From positions 22,306,508-22,370,507 of the forward strand of contig NC_088776.1 in NCBI RefSeq assembly GCF_954871325.1: a stretch of 64,000 nt of DNA. Direction: 5' to 3'. The position numbers and the translations under genes are program-made. This stretch comes from Gordionus sp. m RMFG-2023 (taxonomy: Eukaryota; Nematomorpha; Gordioida; Chordodea; Parachordodidae). Under the pieces are notes generated by a model. That model was not told the DNA's origin. It saw only the letters and a list, made by a program, of their open reading frames with translations, and searched no databases. This document shows positions 35,690 through 47,363 of the stretch, in pieces (the stretch's first letter is position 1; each line of letters opens with the position of its first letter).

Positions 35690-35840
35690 TTCAAGCTAAA
35701 AAAGTCAATGTACAGGCTGAATGTCAAATCTGTACAAATGAGAAAATAATAAAGGGTTCAACAAACTCCTCTACAAATTTTGTAAAACATATTAAAGTAT
35801 ATGATTTTTGTTTTCATTATAAACAATAATGAAAGCATAT
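35690..35840 (+). pseudogene. BED zinc-finger remnant of the outer hAT transposase
   Basis: The frame reads AECQICTNEKIIKGSTNSST then NFVKHIKVYDF, the C-x2-C...STxxxxxH pattern of a BED finger, which binds transposon ends. The frame closes soon after, and the catalytic part of this gene is found 9 kb further on. Confidence 0.65.
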
Positions 35841-35979
35841 TATAATATAATTATATATTATTTTAAAAATTAGAGACGCCATTTAGGTCAACATATATAT
35901 TAAAAGGGCACAGAAGAAACCGAGAAAACTCTACCACCATAAAAAATTATTCAACTCAGTATATCAGCTTTATTTAATA

Positions 35980-37200
35980 CTGAGATAACAACAATTTTGG
36001 TAAGCCAACAAATTAACTGCATTTGTTCGTTATTATCTTAAATCAATATTTGATTTGATGCTATTTCTTAGCATACAGAAGCTACATTTTCATGGGACTG
36101 TTTCAACAAAAATTATGGATGCTACAAAAGATGAAAACATAATTTTCATACACCATTCAAAAAGATCCTGAATTAAATAAAATAATGAAATTAATACCCA
36201 AAAATGCCCAATTAACATTACCACAGATTCAAAGCGAAGTAATATCTATTATAACAGATATGGTGATTGAGATATCTCAGATAAATATAACAAAAGTGAG
36301 TGCCTTTTTGCCTTAATGCTGATGAGCCAAAACATGCATCAGATTGTGGAAACCTGAGCATAATTATTCGCTATATTTTTCTTGAGAAATCCAAGAAAAT
36401 TTAATAGGAATCATTAATTTACATTGTCTTTCTAGTATTACTGATTATATTTTAAAGTAAATTAATGAATTGAATATTAATTCAACGAATATAATAAGCC
36501 AGGCTTATGATGGTGCAAACGTCATGTCTGATTGAGATAAAAGAGTGCAAATCCTACTTCAAAAAAATTATTAAAAAAGTTCCTTTTATACATTGCTACA
36601 ACCACAAGTTGCATCATGTGATTCAAAATTGGTATAATATTGTTATCATTTCTAATTTTTTTAATTTATCTATTGCATCGGATAATTTTTTAGACATTTT
36701 AACGTATCCTGTAAATATAGAGGTCATACTCTTAAGAAACTTTTAGACCAGAGGTGTACTGGTCATTTAGGAACATCTTGCATTATTTATGAGAATTTTG
36801 AGACTGTTGGTGAAGTATTATTTTACTTTTCTAATTGAACTCTTAACTCAGAGGTTTCTATTCATGATTCAGTCGAAGCCTCTCATCTTTTATCTCAACG
36901 CGTCAATATAAATTACTTTATATTAACCATTATGATATATTAATAACAATAGATCTACTAAATAAATATCTTCAGTCAGTAAATTGTATTGATTCCATGA
37001 TCAATATAAAAATAAAAGAAGCGATAATTCTTTGAAAAACTTTTAACAAAATTTAATTTCATCCCCAAAAGATTATCATGGGTACGTAAAACACTTATTA
37101 ATTTTCAAGATTTTTTGGTCGAGCCAAATTGTAATTTGACAGTGAAAAAGATTCCAATTGGAGTTTTAAATAGTAATATGAAATTACTGATTATTTTGTT
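35980..37200 (+). pseudogene. broken hAT transposase, DUF4371/ZMYM-like type, plus orientation
   Basis: Pieces in several frames: CLNADEPKHASDCGNLS, then STNIISQAYDGANVMS near 36480-36530 (the CYDGAxVMSG block), VPFIHCYNHKLHHVIQNW (36575-36640), and QRCTGHLGTSCIIYENFETV (about 36750). These are characteristic of the hAT group whose C-terminus reads LLNIHRDL. The C-terminal dimerisation domain is missing here. There are many frameshifts. Its own element ends were not found. Confidence 0.7.
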
Positions 37201-37329
37201 TATCGTTTTTTAGATATATTTACACAAGATTATTATAATCTTCTACAGGCGTCTACGCAGGAATTTGGTCTGGGGGGGGGGATAATAAAATTTTTTAAGA
37301 AATATTATTGTTTTTTAAAAATATCAAGC

Positions 37330-37530
37330 ATAAATTTATTAGACTAATAACTATTTATACACAATTTTAAATTAATGTGAATTATAAAAAAATTATATGT
37401 ATAAACCGTCATATAAAAAACTATAAATAAATGTGAATTAAAAAAATATTTAACGGATATAACTGGCGGTATAGAAAATCTATAAAATAAATGTGAATTA
37501 TAAAATATAAAGTGAATATAACCACTATAT
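37330..37530. repeat. three degenerate 55-60-bp tandem repeats
   Basis: The phrase CTATAAATAAATGTGAATTA recurs three times with similar spacing near the left end of the minus-strand hAT element. Confidence 0.55.
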
Positions 37531-37559
37531 GAATCACTTAAATGACCCAAAATATAGAT

Positions 37560-37805
37560 TTGAATTTTTTGAGCCTTTAAAATTTACATATATATAAAAT
37601 TTAAATGTTGGAAATATAAATTAATACACAAAAAGTTTATAAGGAATAATTGTATTTTGTATGTTATATATTTACATGTAAAATCCAATCTTCTTTGGCA
37701 TTGAGCTAATTTTTCAATTATCTCATCATTGCTTGTCGTCAAATGCCTATGAATGTTCAAAAGATCTAAACCTTTCAATCTACTTTCAGAAGTCGTACTT
37801 CTTGT
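37560..37805 (-). pseudogene. hAT transposase C-terminus (minus orientation)
   Basis: SRLKGLDLLNIHRHLTTSND then EIIEKLAQCQRRLDF matches the C-terminal end of the transposase at 63020-63256 (SRLNGLALLNIHRDL). It is cut off upstream by the MITE starting at 37814. Confidence 0.75.
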
Positions 37806-37813
37806 TATGTTTT

Positions 37814-38063
37814 CAGAGATCTGCAGGATATTTAAATATACCCGGACCGGGCCCGAATTTTTTTATAAAAAACACCCGGGCAGGGCCTGAAAATTTTTTA
37901 AAAAAATATCCAGGCCGGGTTATATATTTTAAAACAGCCTATATTTAAAATCGTTATTTAGCTAAAAAAAAAATTTATTTTAAAAAAATCCGAGCCAGGC
38001 CGTAAAAAATTTTTTAAAAAAATATGGGCCGTGCCCTGCTAATGGTACCTCTACAGGGCTCTG
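37814..38063. mobile_element. GGGCC-rich hAT MITE
   Basis: It starts CAGAGATCTGCAGG and ends with the complement of CAGAGCCCTGTAGAGG. Inside are CCCGGACCGGGCCCG, CCGGGCAGGGCC and CAGGCCGGG motifs. 250 bp, related to 9806-10040 and to the ends of 10490-12401. Flanks TTATGTTT and TTATTCTT match at 6 of 8 if the boundary is shifted by one base. Confidence 0.65.
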
Positions 38064-39382
38064 TTATTCTTCTTAAAAAAGATAATGTTCTCTTATTAGT
38101 TTGGGGGAAATGTGCCATAAATGTCCATGTGTGAAGACTGGTCACCACCCTTTAACTTTTTATCTATTGGATCATTTCTCTCAAAATTGCTCAAAATGTG
38201 TACATTTATGATATGTACCTTACCTAAGTTCATTTATTGAAGAGAGCAATTCAATAAAAAAATATTTTAAATAAACTGTTTTTAGTACCTCTTTCTGGAA
38301 AAATCACGTGACACATTTTTTTTGTTTGGTGAAAAAATTACTAATTTAGATTACTGATATTTTATATAAATATTATCCTTAGGCATTTAGCATTATTCAC
38401 ACAAAAAATAAGACTTTAAAAGCTTTATTTAATAGACATATAAAGGCGCTTAATAATAATAGAGAGGTGAGGATTGCCTGGCTGTACTGATTGGCCACAA
38501 TTCGCACATTCATATTAAAATGAAAAGCTCTTGCAAAACAACATTTGATGAAATAAAATGATGAACAAGCTTAAGAATGTTTAGTAAAATGATAATTAAG
38601 ATATTAATTTATAATATTATCATTAAATAGATGTGGTAATAAATTGAGATTTTAATACTAATTAAATTAGTGTATAATTAATTTTTTATATAACTAAAAA
38701 ATGTAGAAACATTAACATAGGTCTTTTACAAGTATTTCATATTGTATTATTTCAAAACTAGCTAATAGCCCTTCAAGAATGACGGAGTTGAAAGGTAATT
38801 AGTTAGTTTGTGTATATGGTACTAAATATGCTTTATATTAAAATTTAGAAGATAAAGGTAAAATTGTTGCAATGTAACCCCGTGAGCATTAAGGGTATTA
38901 GAAATATCAAAATTTAAATTTGTTATAGGAATCATATTGGGCAAAATTATAAATAGAGATTCTTCAAAATTTTTGAATTTTAAATATGGGCTAGACATTG
39001 GTCTCAAAATTTTGTTTTGCAGACATAGCAGGCCTGATCAAAAAACCACGTCCCATGTAACTTTTCCAAAATTTTGGCATTTATTTCTATTGTAATTTAA
39101 TAATAAGGTCTTAAATTTAATTTTATATTTAGAATAAAGTTTAAATTTGTGATAGAAATCATATTGAATAAAATTTAAAATAGAGATGCTTGGAAATTTT
39201 TTAATTTTAAATATGGGGTAGACATTGGCCTGAAATTTTTTTGGCAGACATAGCCAGGCCTGATCAAAAAACCAAATCCCATGCAACTTTCATAAAATTT
39301 TGCCATTTATTTCAATTGTAATTTAATAACAATGTCTTAAATATTATTTTTATATTCCATTTATTTCTATTGTAATTTAATA

Positions 39383-42368
39383 ACCTGGACAGCCGGGTGC
39401 TAAGGATACCTGTCCAATAAACAAATGAAGGACACAAATGAAAATATGAATATGAAAGCTAGGGCGTTCCCTCCATGCGACGCGCAGGGTGTAGACCTCC
39501 ATCCTGTGAAAAATAAAATAAAGGTCAAAGCAAAGAAGAGAAGACTGGCAAGTTTGAATATTGGGACGCTTAAAGGTAAGACGAGAGAATTGGCATCAAT
39601 GTTGAACAAGAGAAAAGTTGATATAGCGTGTATACAAGAAACGAAATGGAAAGGACAGAAAACTTTGATGATTGGAGATGGGTATAAATTGTACTATAAT
39701 GGACTTGTTAGCAATAGGAACGGTGTCGGCATCATCCTCAGCCAAGACCTAACCTCTTCAGTAGTAGAAGTCAACAGGATCTCTGATAGACTAATGAAGA
39801 TAAAACTCTGCATTGGTCAATCAATACTACACATCCTATCAGTATATGCTCCTCAAACGGGTTGCAAGGAAGAAGAGAAAGATGACTTTAGAGCTATCCT
39901 TGATGAAGCTGTAATGGAAATCCCTAAGGATGACCTAGTCATAATTGGTGGTGACTTAAATGCGCATGTGGGGAAAGCAAGAGATAGCTACAAAAGGCAT
40001 CATGGTGGTTTTGGATACGGAGAAAGAAATGATGAAGGAGAGCACGTACTGAAATTTGCGCAAGCCTTCGACCTTGCCTTAACCAACACCTACTATAGGA
40101 AAAAAGACAGTCATTTAATAACATATGAAAGTGGTACTAGGAAAACACAGATAGATTACATGCTAATCTCTCGCAGAAGATTAAAAGATGTAATAGACTG
40201 CAAAGTCATCCCAGGAGAAGATATCGCCGCACAACACAAGCTACTAATCATGGATTTACAAATCTCAAATAAATCCACTCAAAATAAGATAAAACTGGAA
40301 CCATGCATCAAATGGGGCAAATTAAAAACAATGACAGATGCCTTTGCAATCAATGCAAACATTGAAACAATAAATTGCTCACAAGTCAGTGAAAAAATCT
40401 GGACAGACCTTTCATCCAGATTAATAGACACTGCAAAATCGACGCTAGGCTTGACAAGAGGAGGCAACAAATCACACAAAGAACTATGGTGGTGGAATCA
40501 AGAGGTACAAACCACTATACAGGAGAAAAAAGCCCTTTATAAAATATGGTACAAATCCAAAAATGCAGATGACAAGTCAAGATACAAAAAATCCAAGAGA
40601 TTAGCTACAAAGGCGGTGGCTAGGGCCAAATCTATGGCATACGATGACATGTACGAAGATCTACATACCAACGAAGGGCAAAATAAAATATACAGATTAG
40701 CCAAACAGCGAGAAAAGAACTCTAGGGATATAAACGGAGCTCCGAAAGTAATCAAAAATAAAGATGGGAAATTGATAATAAAGGAAAAAGAAATAATGAA
40801 TAGATGGAAAGAATATTTTTAGGAGCTTCTCAAATTTAATTCCCACATATTGCATCTCGATGAACACTCCCCTTGTCAAAACCTTGTACAACCTATAACG
40901 GAACAAGAAATAATCACATGCCTCAAGCATATGAAAAACAACAAAGCTAGGGGTCCAGACGATATTCCAATAGAAAGCCTTAAAGCACTAGGAGATGATG
41001 GAATACATCTCCTCACAAATCTGTACAATAAAATACTTGGAAATGAAGAGGTTCCCCAAAAATGGAGGATGAGCTATCTAGTTCCTATCTTCAAAAATAA
41101 AGGGGATCCACACAATTGTCAAAATTACAGGGGCATAAAACTAATGTCACACTGTCTAAAACTATACGAAAAAATAATAGAAAAAAGATTAAGAGATATA
41201 ATCGAAATAGGAGAGACACAGTTTGGCTTTATGCCTGGAAGATCAACAACCGATGCTATCCATGCAATTAGGCAAATGAGTGAAAAATACAGAGAAAAGA
41301 ACAAAAAGCTACACATGGTCTTTCTCGATCTAGAAAAGGCCTTCGATAGAATCCCAAGAAAACTTATCTGGTGGGCGCTACGCCACAAAAAAGTTCCCGA
41401 AAAATATACAAGAATAATACAGGATATGTATATGGGACATACAACAATGGTCCGTAGCACAACAGGTACTTCAGCAGACTTCACAATAGCCGAAGGAGTT
41501 CATCAAGGGTCGGCTCTGAGCCCACTTCTCTTCATTACAGTAATAGATGTACAGTCTATACCTCAAACAGTCCCGTGGAATATGATATTTGCAGATGATA
41601 TTGTGATACTTGCCGAATCCAAGGATGAAATGAAAGAAAGGTTAGTGAATTGGATAAATATCCTAGAAACGCACGGATTAAAAGTAAATAGAGAAAAGAC
41701 GGAGTATATGGTGATAGGAGGAGATGAAACGGAGAGTATTGATATAAATGATTGGCAGATATCCGCAATTAAAAGCTGCAAATATTTGGGCTCCACTATA
41801 CAAACAAACGGCACAATAGAAAAAGAGATAAAGAATAAGATTAATCAAGGGTGGTTAAAGTGGAGATCTTTATCTGGAGTGCTATTTGACAAAAGAATCC
41901 CACACAAATTAAAGGGAAAAATCTACAGTTCCATAGTACAACCAACTATTCTATATATTTCGGAAACATGGCCAACCAAAGAATCAGACGAGAGAAGTCT
42001 ACAAACTATGGAGATGAGAATGCTGAGGATGATTGCTGGGGTAACAAGAAAGGATAAGGTGCGCAGTACAAGAATATTAAATAGTTTAAAGGTAGTGCCC
42101 ATTAAGACTAAGTTAATGGTAAACAGACTTAGGTGGTATGGGCACACAATGAGAAGGCCTATGAACTACATAGGAAATAAAGTTGAAAGTTTGGAAGTGA
42201 TGGGCAAACGTAAAAGTGGAAGGCCAAAACTTCAATGGGGCCATAAAGTTAGAGCCAATATAAAGAAGTATAAAATAGATAAAAGAGATTGTATGAATAA
42301 CATAAAGTGGAGAGAGATGTTGAAGGAGCTTACCACCAGAAAAGGTGAAAGCTAAAGAGAAAAAAAAA
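39383..42368 (+). mobile_element. full-length RTE-clade LINE (BovB/RTE type)
   Basis: A 2.99-kb element with a 42-bp leader starting CCTGGACAGCCGGGTGC, one ORF of 976 codons and a short A-rich tail (nine or ten A) right after the stop. That is close to the usual 3.2 kb for the clade. It interrupts a repeat unit of the foldback arm between AATTTAATAA and TCTTACATTTAAT. No target duplication of useful length is visible. Very little decay except one stop, so insertion is recent relative to everything around it. Confidence 0.9.
39425..42355 (+). CDS. RTE endonuclease-reverse transcriptase, one in-frame stop
   Basis: The APE-type endonuclease spans about residues 41-278: SLNIGTLKGK, QETKWKG (catalytic E72), SVYAPQTG, GGDLNAHVG (D177, N179), QIDY (D244) and AQH (H271). 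Then the reverse transcriptase: NKARGPDDIPIESLKALG, NYRGIKLMSHCLKLYEKI, QFGFMPGRSTTDAI, VFLDLEKAFDRIPR, GVHQGSALSPLLF, FADD (residues 722-725) and CKYLGSTIQ, and a C-terminal region with RMLRMIAGVTRKDKVR and NRLRWYGHTMRRP. Similarity to 'craniofacial development protein 2-like' and BovB proteins is clear. Codon 466 is TAG (40820-40822) where relatives have E in YFEELL, a single G-to-T change; otherwise the frame is continuous. The ORF is visibly richer in G and C than its surroundings. Confidence 0.95.
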
Positions 42369-43190
42369 ATCTTACATTTAATTTTATATTTAGAATAAAA
42401 TTTAAATTTGTGATAGACATCATATTGGGTAAAATTTAAAATAGATATGCTTGAAAATTTTTTAACATTGGCCTGAATTTTTTTCCTTAAACCTGGCCAA
42501 CCCATAATAATTTTGTAATTTTTTCCCAAGCCTGGAGATAGGTAAATATCTGAAAACCATATTGTTGGGAAGATTATCAAGCCCACCAGAGACCATAATA
42601 ATTTTGTTAGTTGAGAACTGAAATAAAATATATAAAAGTCAGAATTCCTTTAAAAATAAAATCAGAATATGAAAGTTGCATGGGCTTGGTTTTTAAATCA
42701 GGCCTGGCAATTTCTGCAAAAAAAAATTTTCTGGCCAATGTCTAGCCCATATTTAAAATTAAAAAATTTTCAACTATTTCTATTTTATATTTTACACAAT
42801 ATGATTTCTATCACAAATCTAAATTTTATTCTAAATATAAAATTAAATTTAAGACATTTTTATTAAATTACAATAAAAATAAATGGCAGATTTTTATGAA
42901 AGTTGCATGGGACTTGGTTTTTTGATCAGGCCTGGCTAGGTCTGCAAAAAACAGTCCAATGTATAACCCATATTTAAAATTTAAAAATCAAAGCATCTCT
43001 ATTTTAAATTTTATCCAATATGATTTCCATCACAAATTTAAATTTTGATATCACATGATCATGGTATACATTGCAACAATTTTACCTCTTTTTCTCCTAA
43101 ATTTCAATATTTATATAAAATTTATTAATAAAGTATATTTAGTACCATACACACAAACTAAATAATTACCCTTCAACCGCGTCGGCTAGT

Positions 43191-43859
43191 ATGGTAATAA
43201 ACGGCAGAATTTTAAAAATATCAGCTATTAATTAATATATATATAATTAATATTTTAAATTTGATTATATTCAAGTTGGTGCATGCTTAAAACATAGGGC
43301 TTAGAAACGGGAGGTTTGTGTTCGACTCTCGTAGAGAGCAAAAAATAACATTCACTATATAGTCTCCTTAAATTTTAAATACATTAGGAAGATACGAAAA
43401 CGATCATGTTTGGATTATGGTATATATTAGATTCTTAAATAATATATTATGACAAGTTAACATATAGTATGTGGCCAGTCAATACATAAACAACTTTCAC
43501 ATAATCTCATTTAGCTCATAAAGTATTATACATAGAGCTTTGATTCAAATTTTATTTTAAAGATTAATATTTAGGCTACACATTGATATAAAATTTGTTT
43601 GATTAAACATAAATTTTAATACATTTTTTTCAAAAAAGCAAAAACATGGCCATTCATGGCACACTAATGGGAAGAGTTGCTAATATATATAAACCCTTTT
43701 AATAATTGGGAATATAATCTAAAATGTGTTTGAAATGCAAAGTATCCATAGCATTTTTTGGGACTATATCAACCATAGTTAATTTTATAAACTTAGTTAT
43801 TCAGCTAATAAGACATAATAAGATACTTTAACATCTTCATGATAAAAATCTAACAAATA
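43191..43859. other. interior of the minus-strand hAT element, decayed
   Basis: No clear frame. A GTTCGACTC motif at about 43317 resembles a Pol III B box, but the surrounding sequence does not fold as a tRNA. Confidence 0.35.
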
Positions 43860-44425
43860 TTTTTTTTCTATCACCATCTGAAAAAGGTTGGTAAGGCTTT
43901 TGTGGAAGTAATATCTGCAGATTGGTAAGTGCTGCATGACAAACTAAAAACCATTCATTTATTTGGGTTATAAATATATCTAAGAGAGGGGACATTGTTT
44001 TATAATTATATTAATCGAGGGAGACAAATATTAAACACGTATAGCTCTGCTTTTGATTCAACAAAAACATATAAAATATGAAATTCTTTATCAACATTAG
44101 TCCTAATTTCCTTGAGTTCTACTAAAATGCTCTATGTTATTCTCATCTTATTAATAAAGTTAATGTCATATTAATGAAAAGTATTACATATAGTTGTATA
44201 ATTAAATAATACATTCTAATGAGGAAAAAAATTTGGAATAAGCATTGAATCCAATAATTATCTTGCTTCTGAGAAAATATTTCTTTCAGGCCATTGTGAT
44301 ATTTCAGTAATAGCAAATAATCGGCTCTTCTAACTCCATAAAAGCTGTTACTGCTTGATGGCGAAGACTCTATCTCTTTGGGCAAGCTTGCAATTTTTTC
44401 TCCCTGTTGGACAAGGAGTTTAAGA
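43860..44425 (-). pseudogene. hAT transposase core (DUF4371/ZMYM-like), minus orientation
   Basis: A plausible acceptor (CTCCTTGTCCAACAG) precedes an open segment KIASLPKEIESSPSSSNSFY then GVRRADYLLLLKYHNGLKEI. Further downstream, ELKEIRTNVDKEFHILYVFV then ESKAELYVFNICLPRL matches the same family's TIRMNVDKYFHNIYLDVESK segment at 62.6 kb. Several breaks. It continues at 37805-37560 beyond the inserted foldback element. Confidence 0.65.
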
Positions 44426-45224
44426 AATAATTATTATTTGACTAGAAATTTGAAAATGGTAGATAAATATTACGCCACTAAAAATTTGAAAATAATAAGT
44501 AAATATCACGCCGGAAAACTTGAAATCGAAATTAATTGATAAAATAACTTACTAGATGAATGTGATAAATAAATGTAATTAAATATTTAATATGAGATAG
44601 GAATAAATATTAACAAATATAAATTAATATAAACAATAATATTTTTGAAATAAAAGTTCTTTAAAATGACATAAAAATAAATATGATGGACATTTTATTA
44701 ATATCGAAAACCGGATGTGTAAAACCGGAAATGGCCATAGAAAAAAAAGGTATTTTTTTCAAAATTTTTTTCCTGTAGATAGATATCACACTGCTTTATA
44801 TTTTTACAAAATCCTAGACTGGGGTGAACATGGGTTTAGGAGTTATCACTCTTTATATGGCTAAAATTGAACAAATTTAACATTAATATAATCATATTTT
44901 ATTTGAATGAATAGTTATGAAATAATGTTAATTTAAAAATTATGTCTAAATGATAGACCTTTACTTTTTTTTATCTTTATCAAAAATTTTGAGAAGTGGC
45001 TGGAATAATGAGCTTTGTTACATTTACAAATTTTTAAAAAAATAGCAAAAAATTTATATGAATGTTTAATTATTTGTTTTATTTAAAAAAAAATAGTGGC
45101 CCCTCCAAGTAAGCAGCTGCCCCCCCCCCCCAGCTGGAATTCCCTGGCTACGGCCCTGTATATAGATAAATATTGATATGATATTCTATATATATTCTAG
45201 TAATGTTGGATAATTTAAAATATT

Positions 45225-47040
45225 TTTAAGGTCATTGCAGAGAAGAATAGGGGAAATTTCTGAGAAACAAGTAGATACTTTAGTAATAATTTCAAAGGCT
45301 CAATCAAATATCTACACCACGTCAATTTTTTGGTCTACAAAAACCCGTAGTTTTATTGGAATAACAGCCCACTGGGTAATAATATATTCTTTTTTTTAAA
45401 TTATTATTTTTAAAGAATACGAAAAACCCCAAGAGCCTTGGTATTTAGAAGAATGCCTGGAACACATTCATTTGATTAAATTGCAGTTATCGGAAGAAGT
45501 CCATAGAGAGGATTAAATTTGGGATAAACTAATTACTATTAATTTATCCAATTTTGTCAAGCCATTTACTGAATATGGTGTAAAATTTTATAATCTTGAG
45601 AATGATTTTTAGGATGAGGATGACCTACTTCAAAACTGGATAATTACGAAGCAAGCCATTTACTGAATATGGTGTAAAATTGAATAATCGTGACAATAAT
45701 TTTTAGGATGACCTAGTCAAAATCGGATAATTACGAAGCGTTGGGACTGAAAATGTTTATTTTTTCGCACTTATCCGATTTTTCGCAAATATATGATTAA
45801 ATATATTTTTTGTTTATATAAGCCAATTTTTTTGTGTTATTATTAATAATATATTATTTACATATATTCTAAGCATTAAAGCTATCAAATTTGAAGAGAT
45901 ATGCAATTAAGCGGTTTATCCATAAAAGTCAGTAACTGGAAGAAGTCCATAGAGAGTATGGAATTTCTGATAAATTAATTGCTGTATTATGTATCCAATT
46001 TTGTCAAGTCATTTACTGAATATGATATAAAATTAAATAAACTAGACAATTATTTATATGAGGATGACCTTTTAATGAGGGTTAGTACAGAATTTTTTTC
46101 AGATGATTACTTTTATTACCCAGGCACATTGTGCCTGCCACACTTAATCCTTAGTTGCCATCAAAGATAGTCTTTCTGCACTATCAAACTAAAGAAATCT
46201 TAGAATGATTCACTATGGAGTAATAAAAATGTACAAAATTATGGAATGCATGTGGAAAGCCCTTATCTTACAAAAAGATAAGGGAGATAACAGGTGTTAA
46301 CCAGCTAAAAATTCCATGCATAACCAGGTAGAATAGCCTATACGATAGAATGACTTCGCTGTTAAAATTTAAATAACATTTTATTATTTGACAATTAATC
46401 TCCTATTTTTAAAGTAGCGGATATTAAATTTAAGTCTGTAGCATTTGTATTAGACAAACTATAAGGGCAGAGTAAAATATTTTATGGAGAATTAGTGCTC
46501 ATTCTATTTGTAGTTAAAAGGGACTTTAGGTAATAAAAGATAGTATGGGAAAAAGATTTGGTAAAATATTTTACTATGATGATGAATATAATGAGGCATT
46601 TTGTCAACATTATTACAAAAAACATATTTTAAAAACTTATGGATTGAGTCGGATGATAAAAAAAATATTTTCAAAATATACTATTAAAAGAAGCCATAAA
46701 TGTAGTACCAGTAGTGTATGATTAAGCTCAAACTATAACACCAATAGATTTAACATCTAATAAACAAAATGTTGATTATTTTTCTTTTGGTGATCTTGCT
46801 GAGTTTAATAATACGAATAACATAGCTGGATGTTTAAATTTTATTAAATACCGTCAAAATATCATTCTATTAAGAATTTAAAAAAAAATATAATACCGCA
46901 ATATCTTCATCAGTTCTAGTTGAAAGGTTATTTAGTTTAGGATAATGAAAAATAAGCAGAAATGGCAAGGCTTAGTGATAAATTATTTGGAAAATTGATT
47001 ATCTTAAGAAATAATGTTTTGATTTAATCTACTTTAAATA
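45225..47040 (+). pseudogene. catalytic and C-terminal part of the outer hAT transposase
   Basis: Recognisable blocks in order, in changing frames: FWSTKTRSFIGITAHWV (45330-45380), SNFVKSFTEYDIKLNKLDNY (about 46000), ITGVNQLKIPCITRWNSLYD near 46290-46350 (the TRWNS motif), VLDKL-GQSKIFYGELV (about 46450), and RLSDKLFGKLIILRNNV (46960-47020). Many stops. Part of it, including the EYG segment, is present three times (45495-46075). Confidence 0.75.
45495..46075. repeat. partial triplication inside the hAT gene
   Basis: CCATTTACTGAATATGGTGT followed by AAAATT and GATGACCT occurs near 45565 and 45656, and a close variant (TCATTTACTGAATATGATAT) near 46008. The first and third copies also share GAAGAAGTCCATAGAGAG upstream. 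The copies have diverged, so the duplication is not recent. Confidence 0.65.
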
Positions 47041-47363
47041 CTCTTTTGCAAAAGAATATTTTAACTCCATTAAAAATACTAGTCTCTTTTATGCTATGAA
47101 TAGGCTAAAACTAATATTAAAATGCCTGATTATTATAATTAACTCATCATAAAATATTTTATTAATTATCGTAAATATTCATATTATATGCATGTTATAT
47201 TCTTCACCAATAAATAAAAATATTGTATTTTATAAATTATGCTAATTTAATAGTTAATGATAATTTTATAAAAGTATCTTTTTAATATTTTGAATAAAAT
47301 ACAAGCATATGTATCTAGGGTATCTGTATCTAGAATCTTTTTCCAGAGGACCTCCCAACTCTG

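Larger units (their letters stand above)
38757..43190. mobile_element. foldback element with repeated arms, split by an RTE LINE
   Basis: The left arm (38757 to about 39380) and right arm (about 42660-43190) are inverted copies, starting ACTAGC and sharing GGTAATTAGTTAGTTTGTG/ATGGTACTA. Each arm is built of direct repeats of about 200 bp, marked by AGGCCTGATCAAAAAACCA, CATGCAACTTTCATAAAATT and AATATGGGGTAGACATTGG. A further left-type unit (42366-42475) follows the RTE, so the LINE landed inside the left arm. The loop is about 42480-42660. There is no coding capacity of its own. Confidence 0.75.
37256..45158 (-). mobile_element. hAT element, DUF4371/ZMYM-like type, minus orientation, split by later insertions
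   Basis: The ends CAGGCGTCTACGCAGG and the complement of CAGGGCCGTAGCCAGG are each followed by AATTT/AATTCC and a run of ten or more G. Transposase remnants of the same type lie at both sides of the insertions (43860-44425 core and 37560-37805 C-terminus, both minus), which supports pairing these ends. The flanks do not show a clear duplication. It contains a MITE at 37814 and the foldback element at 38757. Confidence 0.55.
33511..47363 (+). mobile_element. outer hAT transposon of a nested cluster (BED-finger type)
   Basis: The left end is CAGAGTTGGGCAGCACC; the right end is the complement of CAGAGTTGGGAGGTCC. Flanks CATATACG and CATATACT match at 7 of 8, so these ends belong together although 13.85 kb apart. 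Its own DNA survives as 33511-33664, about 35480-35850 (with the BED finger) and about 45200-47363 (catalytic and C-terminal remnant). Everything else between is later insertions. GTATCT/AGATAC motifs repeat inside both ends. Confidence 0.75.

Noticed and set aside
37330-37530. CRISPR-like array
   Set aside because: Only three degenerate AT-rich repeats in a eukaryotic transposon, without unique spacers of constant length.
41125-41814. antisense ORFs within the RTE
   Set aside because: They are shadows of the sense RT frame.
39383-42368. target-site duplication of the RTE
   Set aside because: Flanks are AT-rich repeat units, so short matches are not distinguishable from chance.
43270-43335. 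tRNA gene or tRNA-derived SINE (GTTCGACTC)
   Set aside because: The flanking bases do not form T or acceptor stems, and no A box is convincing.
37256-45158. exact 8-bp target duplication for the minus-strand hAT
   Set aside because: ATCTTCTA and TATATAGA do not match. The pairing of ends rests on end similarity and the split transposase only.
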